Of a DNA stretch of 64,000 nucleotides, positions 25,648 to 34,092 are shown in pieces (positions within the stretch are counted from its first letter, which is position 1; every line of letters starts with the position of its first letter). Where the stretch lies: the NCBI RefSeq assembly GCF_014698115.1, contig NZ_JACJSJ010000036.1, forward strand, positions 1 through 64,000. The letters run 5' to 3'. This stretch comes from Nostoc sp. FACHB-973 (GTDB taxonomy: Bacteria > Cyanobacteriota > Cyanobacteriia > Cyanobacteriales > Nostocaceae). Made by a program: the position numbers and the translations under genes. The notes beneath the pieces are model-generated. The model was not told where the DNA came from. It made no database searches and was given only the letters and a program-made list of their open reading frames with translations.

Positions 25648-28600
25648 ATGTCATCGCCCCTTGATCGTCCGCTAAAAATTGAAATCAGACTTCCGTCTTC
25701 CCATCCTCAGTTATTAGAAGGACTTGAGATATGGCTAGGTTTGGGTTTGATATCCGATTCCCAAGTTAGACAGCTATGCCGAGAATTTCTCATTTGTACG
25801 GTGGTATTACAACCCCAGGTTGAAGTTGAACCTAAGGTAATATTTACAACTTCAGATCCAGTAGAACAGTTGCCTGTAGGAGCTTTACAAGCTACTAGCC
25901 GTAGACAACCGCCAGAAACACCAACTCAACCCAACTTTATCAGTACAATGTTGCAGTCACTAGGGGCAGAATTGAGTGTCCGTTGGCTGCTTTTTCTAGG
26001 GGTATTTTTGGTAGTGGTGTCCTCTGGGGTACTGGCTGCTAGTCAATGGGAGAAATTTCCTGCTTCTGGACAGTATGGAGTTTTATTTGCTTATACTTTG
26101 AGTTTTTGGGGGTTAAGCTTTTGGGCGACTAGGCAAAACAACTTGAGATTGACAGCTCAGACATTACTGATTGTCACTCTTTTGTTAGTGCCAGTGAACT
26201 TTTGGGCTATGGATAGCTTTGGGTTATGGCAAAATCCTTTGAATTGGATTGTCGCTGCGATCGCCTGTCCTACCCTAACTGCTATTACTGTTTTAATCTC
26301 CAAAAATCGGACTATTTTTCCTAATTTATATACCGCTAAATTACCTATAGTAAATATTCTAGGGCTGAGTTATCTGCATTGGGGTTGGCAATTAACGGGA
26401 TTTCCCTTAATTGCCGTTTATCTGGCAATGATAGCTACAACCATCATTACCGTTGTTGATAATCGCTACCCACAGTTGGAAAATCCAGGCGATCGCCACA
26501 ATTTAAGTATTAGTTTACTTGCTACAGTAATTATTTATGCTTTAATCATCCTGCTAGTGCGGGCAATTTTTGTTGCTGGCGTAAATGTCACCCAACTAGG
26601 CTTAGCCATTGGCATTTGCGGCTGGTTGGTGACTTGGTTAGCACAGCAGGGAAGGGAGAGGGCAGGGGGCAGGGGGCAGGGGGGAGGGGGGGGGGGGGGG
26701 GGGGGGGGGGGAGATGAGGAAGCAACAGTAATATCCCCCTTATCTCCCTCATCCCCCCTACTCTGGGAAAGACTTGGTGCGATTTTACTCTTGCTGGGTT
26801 GGCTGGTTTCAGTAATTAATTATCCCTGGCAAGCTATAGCTGTGAGTGGTTTGGGTTTGTGGTTTGTGGGAAATCGCTTGGGGCGGTACGGCTTAAAGGT
26901 TGATTTCACAGCAGTTTTCGTCATTGGTTTACAGACAATTTGGCTCTTTTGGCGGTTAGTACCTGATAGCTTACAGAAATTGGCGATCGCTACTGCCACC
27001 CAACTCACAAATTCTCAAAATCAACCTTGGGCGTTGCTGGGTGTAGCTTTATTTCCCTACGTAATTTTGATGGTGGCGCTTACAGATAATTTATATCGCG
27101 CCCAAAGGCGAGAATTGGCCAAGTTTGGCGAACTACTTACCTTATTATTAGGAGCTTTTCTCACAACCATCGCTCTAGTCAATCCCGCCTTGCGATCGCT
27201 AAATCTGCTATTTTCCACCATCACCCTCGCCATTGTCACCAAACGGCGCTCTGCCTCATCCGCTCCTCTGATATACCTAACTCATATCATTGGCGTATTG
27301 ACATTTTGCTCTATCATTTATTGGTCAGTACCAACACTCAGTAGACAAATCTGGGCAACCATTTTATTGGCTTTGATGGTTGCAGAATGGATATTTAGCC
27401 TCGGAAATGGATTATGGCGACGCAGTGCATGGGACATGGGTTTAGGACTAGCCGCCGCTAGTTTTTTCCTCTTGTGGATGAATGCAGAATCATCTTGGTA
27501 TGGTATGGCTGATACCAGAGCTTATTGGGGAGTTATTTGGTTAGTTACGCCCATAGCTCTCACAGGAGTTGCCAATGCCACAAGTATAGAGAATCGCACT
27601 ATTACCCGTTATTTAAGTATCTTGGCTGTGGGAATTGCCCAGTTACTTACTTTACAGCTACCAGGAACCAGATTAATCGGTTTGGCGGTGGGTGCGGGGC
27701 TAATGTTGATAAATACGCGGGATTTACGAAACCAAGTATCTGCGATCATCACGGAAGGATTTATTTTAAGTTTTATTGGAGTGCTGCTGTGGACGGGTGT
27801 GCCTGGTTTACCTCGTCTGGCGGTGGCTGGTTGGTTTGTTATCGGAGCGATCGCCATTTTAAGTTTATGGTTAATCCGCACAGCACTGAGGCGGCGCGGT
27901 AACGAATTAGCCTTTATCTATGCAGCCGCCAGCGATAAATGGGCGATCGCTTTGTGTGGTTATGAGTTGTTTGGTTTGACGCTGCACTCAGTGCTGATTT
28001 ACCAAGGGGTGACTAATTCCGGATTTTTGTATTTAGCTGCCACTGGTATCACCTTGGCAGGCATTGTCTATCGCAGTTGGCGACAACCAACAAATTGGGC
28101 ATTTTATGGCATTGGTTGGTGTTTGGAATTGTTGACAGCCCAGGCGTTAGGGTTTGGGGAGCGATCAATTATTAGGATGGCGATCGCAAATATCGCCTTG
28201 GGTTTACTTGCTCAGCTTGTGGGAGAGTGGTGGCGGCGACGACATCAATTAGAAAGGCTTCCTAGCAGCTTTCACATCCTGCCAATAATTTATGGTGTAT
28301 TTAGTGTATTTTTGCGTGTAAACACCTTCACCGAGTGGACGGGTTTATTTTCCTTGGGTGTAGCTTTAATAATTATTGGTGTGGGGCGACGCCGTGAAGA
28401 CTTTAAACCCCTGCTGTATTTAGGAATCATTGGCGTATCAATTTCTGCCTATGAACTTTTGTTTTATCAAATGTTACAAGCCTCAGGAGGAGCATTAGGT
28501 GATGGATTGATTGCCATGTCTGCCCTTGGCGCCAGTATCATGTATGCCTATCGCATCCTCTCCCCTTGGCTGATAAGCTACTTACGCTTAACTCCCCAAG

Positions 28601-29604
28601 AACTCAAAGGCATAGCTGATATTCACTGGGCTTGGAGTAGCTGTTTATTAATGGCTGCCATTGCCCTTCCCATTGGAGTTAACCGTTTAGTGGGATTAGG
28701 AACAGGGATATTTTTGATTCGCTATGCGATTTTTCAGGGAAAGCGATCGCCCCAATCTACCTTGGCAACAGCGTCGAGTATAACAATAGATGAAATCTGG
28801 GTTTATCTGGGTTTGTTAGAGGCGGGCTTTATCAGTATTTTATTGTACGAAATGCCAATAGGAAGATTATTTGCTACACAATTACTTCCTTGGAATGGTG
28901 CGATCGCCTCTGTAGCAGCCTATTTTCTGTACATCTTACCTTGGGAAAGTTGGGGTTGGTCTAAAAGACCTTGGCAACAAGCTGCATACGTTCTACCACT
29001 ATTGATTTTATGGCAAACTAGACTGCAAATTTATCCAATTACTTTGGTACTCACTGCTGGATTTTACATCTTCTTGAGCATTGTGGGTGCAAACATCCGT
29101 TTTACCTACATTAGTGTAGCGTTGATTGATTGGGCGCTGTACCGTTGGTTTTATGACTTAAATCTGCGCGATGCTTTATGGTATGTAACACCAATTGGGT
29201 TATCACTACTTTATATTGCTCAAGTAGATACCCAACTGAGACTAGCAGAATCTAAAACAGTTCGTCATAGCCTCCGCTTGCTAGGCAGCGGTTTAATTTG
29301 TGGGTGGGCAATTTTGTTTCATCAAAACACGCCTTGGATACCGGGAATTTTTAGCCTCATCGCCATTTTTGCCGGATTAGCTTTGCGAGTGCGGGCTTTT
29401 CTCTACATTGGTACAGCCACTTTTTTAATTACTACTATCTATCAATCAGTAATCTTCAGCTTACAGTACTCTTTTTTAAAATGGATTGTTGGCTTGCTAG
29501 TTGGTATTCTCCTGATTTACATCGCCGCCAACTTTGAAACCCGTCGCGTTCAAATAACTGACCTAATTCGTAACACCATTGATGAATTGCGATCGTGGGA
29601 GTAA
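25648..29604 (+). CDS. giant polytopic membrane protein, DUF2157-like, with poly-G tract
   Basis: This 1318-residue protein is dominated by more than 30 hydrophobic helices. The first 100 residues are soluble (LEGLEIWLGLGLISDSQVRQLCREFLI), resembling the N-terminus of cyanobacterial DUF2157-type proteins. Near residues 335-370 a Gly-rich, then Ser/Pro-rich loop is encoded by a short-tandem-repeat array with a run of 26 G (26686-26711). The rest of the frame is open to 29604, so translation continues through the array as sequenced. Function is unknown; a role in envelope or transport is a guess. The gene is unusually long for a single-gene transcription unit. Confidence 0.75.
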   Translation: MSSPLDRPLKIEIRLPSSHPQLLEGLEIWLGLGLISDSQVRQLCREFLICTVVLQPQVEVEPKVIFTTSDPVEQLPVGALQATSRRQPPETPTQPNFISTMLQSLGAELSVRWLLFLGVFLVVVSSGVLAASQWEKFPASGQYGVLFAYTLSFWGLSFWATRQNNLRLTAQTLLIVTLLLVPVNFWAMDSFGLWQNPLNWIVAAIACPTLTAITVLISKNRTIFPNLYTAKLPIVNILGLSYLHWGWQLTGFPLIAVYLAMIATTIITVVDNRYPQLENPGDRHNLSISLLATVIIYALIILLVRAIFVAGVNVTQLGLAIGICGWLVTWLAQQGRERAGGRGQGGGGGGGGGGGDEEATVISPLSPSSPLLWERLGAILLLLGWLVSVINYPWQAIAVSGLGLWFVGNRLGRYGLKVDFTAVFVIGLQTIWLFWRLVPDSLQKLAIATATQLTNSQNQPWALLGVALFPYVILMVALTDNLYRAQRRELAKFGELLTLLLGAFLTTIALVNPALRSLNLLFSTITLAIVTKRRSASSAPLIYLTHIIGVLTFCSIIYWSVPTLSRQIWATILLALMVAEWIFSLGNGLWRRSAWDMGLGLAAASFFLLWMNAESSWYGMADTRAYWGVIWLVTPIALTGVANATSIENRTITRYLSILAVGIAQLLTLQLPGTRLIGLAVGAGLMLINTRDLRNQVSAIITEGFILSFIGVLLWTGVPGLPRLAVAGWFVIGAIAILSLWLIRTALRRRGNELAFIYAAASDKWAIALCGYELFGLTLHSVLIYQGVTNSGFLYLAATGITLAGIVYRSWRQPTNWAFYGIGWCLELLTAQALGFGERSIIRMAIANIALGLLAQLVGEWWRRRHQLERLPSSFHILPIIYGVFSVFLRVNTFTEWTGLFSLGVALIIIGVGRRREDFKPLLYLGIIGVSISAYELLFYQMLQASGGALGDGLIAMSALGASIMYAYRILSPWLISYLRLTPQELKGIADIHWAWSSCLLMAAIALPIGVNRLVGLGTGIFLIRYAIFQGKRSPQSTLATASSITIDEIWVYLGLLEAGFISILLYEMPIGRLFATQLLPWNGAIASVAAYFLYILPWESWGWSKRPWQQAAYVLPLLILWQTRLQIYPITLVLTAGFYIFLSIVGANIRFTYISVALIDWALYRWFYDLNLRDALWYVTPIGLSLLYIAQVDTQLRLAESKTVRHSLRLLGSGLICGWAILFHQNTPWIPGIFSLIAIFAGLALRVRAFLYIGTATFLITTIYQSVIFSLQYSFLKWIVGLLVGILLIYIAANFETRRVQITDLIRNTIDELRSWE
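26650..26760. repeat. G-rich array with 26-G homopolymer inside a coding region
   Basis: GGGAGAGGGCAGGGGGCAGG leads into a 26-G tract at 26686-26711, followed by GATGAGG and then C-rich CCCCCTTATCTCCCTCATCC. This is the same composition as the intergenic arrays at 19767, 36040 and 49930, but located inside the large membrane protein gene. Confidence 0.8.
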
Positions 29605-29910
29605 TTTACTATTACATTGAACATAGGACATATTTATCATGTTGACCGAAAAAAATCACGAGACTTTTTCAGAAAGCAAAAAACACTCCCTAGAGCAAAA
29701 GTTTGCGATCGGGGAGTGAGTAATAATCCACATTCCGCACTTCATCGTGTAATACAGGTAGATTTCCAAAATTTGGTTAACAATGTTTACATAAACATCA
29801 AGAATTGCCAATGATTTTAACTATTAATCCTGAGCAACTTAACCATTATTACGTATTACGAATAATTTTTGAAAATCAAAATAATACATTTGGAAGTGCC
29901 AAATATCAGT
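29605..29910. other. 306-bp convergent spacer
   Basis: Lies between two converging genes. An imperfect hairpin CACTCCC...GGGGAGTG (about 29685-29718) could terminate transcription. A possible 65-residue frame here has no recognisable features and is not supported. Confidence 0.4.
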
Positions 29911-30240
29911 TTAAGCTCCTAATTTTTTTTTCACCTCTTCAAAGCTCACCTTGTTGTCACCATCTGAATCAAGTATGTCTAATGCTTCATCAAACTCAGA
30001 AGTGTATGGATTAAGGTTCAGCGAATCAAAGAATATCTTGCTTTGTATAGCATCAAACTGCTTATAATCGCTTTCCTCTATGAAACCGTTTTTATCGGAA
30101 TCAGCAATCTGAAAAAATTGTTTCGATCGTTCTTCTGGCGATGAAGCAGCAATTGCAGGAGATAACAAGAATGTCAAGCTGCTTACAACAAATGCCAAAA
30201 ACACTAACATCAGTCGTGTAATTCTAGTGATATTTTTCAT
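29911..30240 (-). CDS. secreted EF-hand calcium-binding protein
   Basis: A 109-residue protein with an N-terminal signal peptide (basic start, hydrophobic residues 9-30, cleavage likely after AIAAS or nearby). Two canonical EF-hand loops follow: DSDKNGFIEESD (about residues 47-58) and DSDGDNKVSFEE (91-102). Both have the expected acidic residues at positions 1, 3, 5 and 12. It probably binds calcium in the periplasm or outside the cell. The gene is alone on the minus strand. Confidence 0.85.
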   Translation of the reverse strand: MKNITRITRLMLVFLAFVVSSLTFLLSPAIAASSPEERSKQFFQIADSDKNGFIEESDYKQFDAIQSKIFFDSLNLNPYTSEFDEALDILDSDGDNKVSFEEVKKKLGA

Positions 30241-30303
30241 GATTTTTGTTGGGTAATTAGAAAGTCAGAAGATAAACTAGCACAATGGCAAAAAAAATAG
30301 AAG

Positions 30304-30330
30304 GACAGTTAAGACAGTTAAGACAGTTAA
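30304..30330. repeat. 9-bp tandem repeat, three copies
   Basis: GACAGTTAA is repeated three times in tandem in the leader of the EF-hand gene. It is a short direct repeat; possible regulatory use is unproven. Confidence 0.6.
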
Positions 30331-30531
30331 GAAATACTTAATAAAATTTTTAGATTTCATAATGGGATCATCGTGCCATTTCACAAAATTTTTGAGACAA
30401 ATGACTTTTGTTTCTCCCTCTGCCTCAAGAGCCTCCCCTGTCTATCTAAATTCATCCCACTGTTGTGCAACGCCCCAAAATTTTGAATTCTCCAAATGGG
30501 TTGACTGTTAAGCGTCAACCGTCAACTAACC

Positions 30532-31482
30532 TTAACAATACAAAGATTTCACCCATTCCCATTCTTGTATCAAGCCCTCTCTCAAGGAGACTTGCGGCTG
30601 ATATCCGAGAATTTTCTGAGCTTTAGATATATCAGCAGCAGTGTGACGCGCATCTCCCATCGCTTTTTCTATGTGGTTTCTTTTGATTGGTTTGCCAACT
30701 ATTTGTTCAATTGTATCCAAGACTTCTGCTAAAACTACCCGACTTCCGCCGCCAATATTAAAGATTTCTCCCACCGCCTCAGGCGCGATCGCTGCGGCTA
30801 AATTAGCGGCGATAATATCACTAACAAATGTAAATTCTCGCGTTTGCTGTCCATCGCCGTAAATTGGAATCGCCTCATCCTGCAAAATCGACTTAAAAAA
30901 CTTATGAAATGCCATATCTGGGCGTTGTCTGGGGCCATAAACTGTGAAATAGCGCAATGACACAGATGGCACACCAAAGTTTTTGTGATACAGTCCACAC
31001 AAAAACTCAGCGGCTAGCTTCGTAATGCCATAGGGAGAAACTGGGTGGGGACAAATTCCCTCGTGTGTAGGTAACGTTTCCGCATCACCATATACACTCG
31101 ACGAAGAGGCAAACACTAACCTTTTGAGATTTTTAGCATCTTTAGCTGCTTCTAGCAAGACTTGTGTAGCGTTAATATTTCGTTCTGTGTAACTTCCAAA
31201 ACCTTTACCCCAACTCGCCCTGACACCTGCTTGTGCCGCTTGATGATAAACTACATCAACACCTGCAAGGAGTTTATGCCAATCTAAAAACTGAACATCT
31301 CCTTCAATTAATGTAAAGCCCGGCGTTCTATTCAACTGTGCAATATTTTTATACTTTAACATCGGATCGTAGTAATCATTGAATTCATCAATTCCAATGA
31401 CTTCTTCTCCTTGTTGCAGCAATGTTTCTGTTAGATGAGAACCAATAAAACCAGCGACTCCAGTGACGATAATTTTACCCAT
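30532..31482 (-). CDS. NAD-dependent sugar epimerase/dehydratase (UDP-glucose/glucuronate 4-epimerase type)
   Basis: This 316-residue short-chain dehydrogenase of the extended class has an N-terminal NAD-binding motif GVAGFIGS (residues 8-15), the SSSSVYG strand with catalytic Ser (125-131), and YGITK (Y151, K155). IDEFNDYYDPMLKYKN is typical of UDP-glucuronate or UDP-glucose 4-epimerases. FTVYGPRQRPDMAFHKF and TREFTFVSDI are substrate-domain motifs. It probably supplies nucleotide sugars for surface polysaccharide. Exact substrate is not decidable by eye. Confidence 0.88.
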   Translation of the reverse strand: MGKIIVTGVAGFIGSHLTETLLQQGEEVIGIDEFNDYYDPMLKYKNIAQLNRTPGFTLIEGDVQFLDWHKLLAGVDVVYHQAAQAGVRASWGKGFGSYTERNINATQVLLEAAKDAKNLKRLVFASSSSVYGDAETLPTHEGICPHPVSPYGITKLAAEFLCGLYHKNFGVPSVSLRYFTVYGPRQRPDMAFHKFFKSILQDEAIPIYGDGQQTREFTFVSDIIAANLAAAIAPEAVGEIFNIGGGSRVVLAEVLDTIEQIVGKPIKRNHIEKAMGDARHTAADISKAQKILGYQPQVSLREGLIQEWEWVKSLYC

Positions 31483-31864
31483 GTTGCCTATTCTTTGATA
31501 TTTTAATTAATCTCTACATTCACAGGTTAATACTTATAACCAATAATCGTCATTACCTAAGAAGAATTTTTTTTACTAATGATTTCAATTGTCAAAAATC
31601 ATTAAAAATACTTAAAAATTAGTTTTGATTAAAATGTTTCAGTATATTTATTGAGTTTTTCCTATTAATAGCATTAGTCATTGGGAGTGCTGAGTTGGGA
31701 GTTTAATATTTTCCCCTCTGCTCCTCTGCCTCCCCCACTACCTCATCTTCCCATTGAATGCAACTCATCAGGGGACTTGCACAAGTGTGAGAATTAATGG
31801 AAAAATTGATCCGCGAGAGCCGAATAGGGCATTCTCGTTTCGCAAGGAACGCACGAGGAAATCA
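31483..31864. other. 382-bp divergent intergenic region
   Basis: Contains promoters for the epimerase (minus) and purD (plus). The 31700-31750 stretch holds CCCCTCTGCTCCTCTGCC-type repeats. The DNA from 31754 to 31864 is open in frame with purD but does not look like PurD and is treated as leader. Confidence 0.4.
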
Positions 31865-33166
31865 GTGAAAGTTTTAATTGTAGGGAATGGGGGGCGCGAA
31901 CACGCTCTGGCATGGAAACTGCTACAGTCTGAGCAAATTGAGCAAGTTGTTTGTGTACCAGGGAACGGGGGCACAGCAATTATGGAAGGTTGCCAGAACT
32001 TGCCCCTAGCAGTGGATGATTTTCAGGGTATAAGCCGATACGCTTTAGAAGATGGCATAACTCTGGTGATAGTCGGTCCAGAAGTTCCCCTGGCTAAAGG
32101 AATCACAGATTATCTCCAAGACAAAGGACTGATGGTATTTGGCCCAGTCAGAGCAGGAGCGCAGATTGAGGCGAGTAAAGCTTGGGCAAAAGCCCTGATG
32201 CAAGAAGCCGGGATTCCCACGGCGCGGTCAGCGGTATTTACGGAGGCAGTAGCAGCAAAATCTTACGTAAAATCTCAGGGAGCGCCAATTGTTGTCAAAG
32301 CTGATGGCTTGGCGGCTGGTAAGGGTGTAACGGTGGCTGAAACAGTTGCACAAGCCCAGAGTGCCATTGACGCGATTTTTCAGGGACAATTTGGCAGTGC
32401 TGGTGAATTTGTGGTCATTGAAGAATGTTTGATTGGGCAAGAGGTATCGGTTTTAGCATTAACGGATGGGTTAACAATTAGACCTTTACTGCCAGCTCAA
32501 GATCACAAGCGGATTGGTGAAGGCGATACGGGGGAAAATACTGGCGGGATGGGAGCCTATGCGCCTACACCCATTGCCACACCAGAGTTAATGGCACGCG
32601 TTCAAACCGAAGTTTTAGAAAAAGCGATCGCCTCCTTAAAATCCAAAGGCATCGACTACCGTGGTGTACTGTATGCTGGGTTAATGGTTGCACCCAATGG
32701 CGACTTCAAAGTTTTGGAATTTAACTGTCGCTTTGGCGATCCTGAAACCCAGGTGATTTTGCCACTGTTAGACACACCCTTAGAAGAATTGCTGTTAGCT
32801 TGCGTACAGCAGCGCTTAGGCGAATTGCCGCCCATTGCTTGGAAAACAGGAGCATCTGCCACAGTTGTCGCTGCATCCGGCGGTTATCCAGGAGAATATG
32901 AGAAAAATCAGGTGATTACTGGCATTGGAGAAGCAGAAAAAGCCGGAGCAACTGTATTTCATGCAGGGACGAAATTGAACCAGCAACAACAAGTAGTGAC
33001 AGATGGGGGGCGAGTACTAAATGTAACTGGCATTGGAGCAGATTTTGAGCAAGCGATCGCCCAAGCCTATGCAGGGATCAAATATATTCAATTTGAGGGG
33101 ATATATTACCGGAGAGATATTGGTCATAGAGTACTGAGTGGCAAGCAGGAGGAGCAAATCCCATAA
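31865..33166 (+). CDS. purD: phosphoribosylamine--glycine ligase
   Basis: PurD is the ATP-grasp enzyme that makes glycinamide ribonucleotide in purine synthesis. I chose GTG 31865, giving MKVLIVGNGGREHALAWKLL and 433 residues, the normal length. A longer frame from 31754 adds 37 residues unlike the family. Landmarks: VGPEVPLAKGI, SKAWAKALMQEAGIPTA, PIVVKADGLAAGKGV (ATP-grasp loop), GGMGAYAPTP, and LEFNCRFGDPETQVILPLL with metal ligands. A GAGGA upstream of the GTG may serve as ribosome binding site. The xisH, xisI and nblS genes follow on the same strand. Confidence 0.96.
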   Translation: MKVLIVGNGGREHALAWKLLQSEQIEQVVCVPGNGGTAIMEGCQNLPLAVDDFQGISRYALEDGITLVIVGPEVPLAKGITDYLQDKGLMVFGPVRAGAQIEASKAWAKALMQEAGIPTARSAVFTEAVAAKSYVKSQGAPIVVKADGLAAGKGVTVAETVAQAQSAIDAIFQGQFGSAGEFVVIEECLIGQEVSVLALTDGLTIRPLLPAQDHKRIGEGDTGENTGGMGAYAPTPIATPELMARVQTEVLEKAIASLKSKGIDYRGVLYAGLMVAPNGDFKVLEFNCRFGDPETQVILPLLDTPLEELLLACVQQRLGELPPIAWKTGASATVVAASGGYPGEYEKNQVITGIGEAEKAGATVFHAGTKLNQQQQVVTDGGRVLNVTGIGADFEQAIAQAYAGIKYIQFEGIYYRRDIGHRVLSGKQEEQIP

Positions 33167-33222
33167 TTTATAAGGTTAGCCCTGGTTTCCATTAGCCAGC
33201 GAGGCTGACTTATACTTAAGCT

Positions 33223-33639
33223 ATGCCCAAGTTAGACATTATCCACAACGCAGTAAAAAACTCGCTGATGAAGGACGGCTGGACGATTACAGATGATCCT
33301 TACGTAATTCAGTATCGCAGAACAACGTTATACGCCGATCTGGGTGCCGAACGCCCCATTGCGGCCGAACGAAATGGGCAAAAACTTGTTGTTGAAGCCA
33401 AGAGCTTTGTTGGTGCATCAAAGATACAAGATTTGAAAGAGGCTCTGGGTCAGTACGACATCTATCGTTATCTTTTAGAGGAAACAGCGCCAGACCGTAA
33501 ACTTTATCTTGCTGTTAGTGCGATCGCTTACAAAAGCTTTTTCAAGCAGGATGTGATTAAACTCATCCTCAACAAACATCAACTTCCACTCATTGTCGTC
33601 GATACAGATACAGAGGAGATCGCAGAATGGATAAATTAA
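33223..33639 (+). CDS. xisH: XisH family protein (fdxN element excision controlling factor)
   Basis: This 138-residue protein matches XisH from heterocystous cyanobacteria. It starts MPKLDIIHNAVKNSLMKDGW. It has YADLGAERPIAAERNGQKLVVEAKSF, in which E58 and K60 look like the ExK half of a PD-(D/E)xK-type fold, and it ends EIAEWIN. XisH and XisI were first described as needed for excision of the fdxN element, but they occur widely in cyanobacteria without such elements. The stop overlaps the xisI start by 13 bp. No excisase XisF is in the window. Confidence 0.92.
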   Translation: MPKLDIIHNAVKNSLMKDGWTITDDPYVIQYRRTTLYADLGAERPIAAERNGQKLVVEAKSFVGASKIQDLKEALGQYDIYRYLLEETAPDRKLYLAVSAIAYKSFFKQDVIKLILNKHQLPLIVVDTDTEEIAEWIN

Positions 33640-33971
33640 CTGAGTATCCAAAAATAATTAAGCGTATCTTGAATGACCACGTAGAAATATGTAACCGTCG
33701 TTCTAACCGAGACATCGAAAAATTCTTGATTATGGATGAGCCAAAGGGTCACTATATTTGGATGAACCTTGGTTGGCAAAATGGCGAACGCATTACTGGT
33801 ATGACCGTCTACGTTCGGCTTCGAGATAGCAAATTCTGGATCGAGGAAGATTGGACTGAAGATGGTATCGCAACTGATCTAGTTCGTGCAGGTGTTCCCA
33901 AGGAGGATATAGTCTTAGCATTCCATGAGCCGAAGATGCGGCAATACACAGATTTTGCAGTAGCATCTTAG
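33627..33971 (+). CDS. xisI: XisI family protein (fdxN element excision controlling factor)
   Basis: This 114-residue protein is clearly XisI: it starts MDKLTEYPKIIKRILNDHVE. It contains the signature HYIWMNLGWQNGERITGMTVYVRLRD followed by KFWIEEDWTEDGIATDLVRAGVPKEDIVLAFHEPKMRQYTDFAVA, all strongly conserved in the family. It overlaps xisH and must be translated with it. The pair sits between purD and nblS. The biochemical role is undefined. Confidence 0.93.
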   Translation: MDKLTEYPKIIKRILNDHVEICNRRSNRDIEKFLIMDEPKGHYIWMNLGWQNGERITGMTVYVRLRDSKFWIEEDWTEDGIATDLVRAGVPKEDIVLAFHEPKMRQYTDFAVAS

Positions 33972-34092
33972 GGTAATGCCCATGCCCCATGCCCAATGCT
34001 TAATGCCCAATTCCTAACATATTTGTCAAATTAACTGTTAATTTTTTAGTTGTTGGGGTTTATAACAAGGACTACTAACAACTTTATTTAAG

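Noticed and set aside
29617..29814. 65-codon plus-strand frame after the giant membrane protein
   Set aside because: Contains a terminator-like hairpin and no protein features.
31754..31864. Upstream extension of purD by 37 codons
   Set aside because: Sequence unlike PurD; the GTG at 31865 gives the exact family N-terminus.
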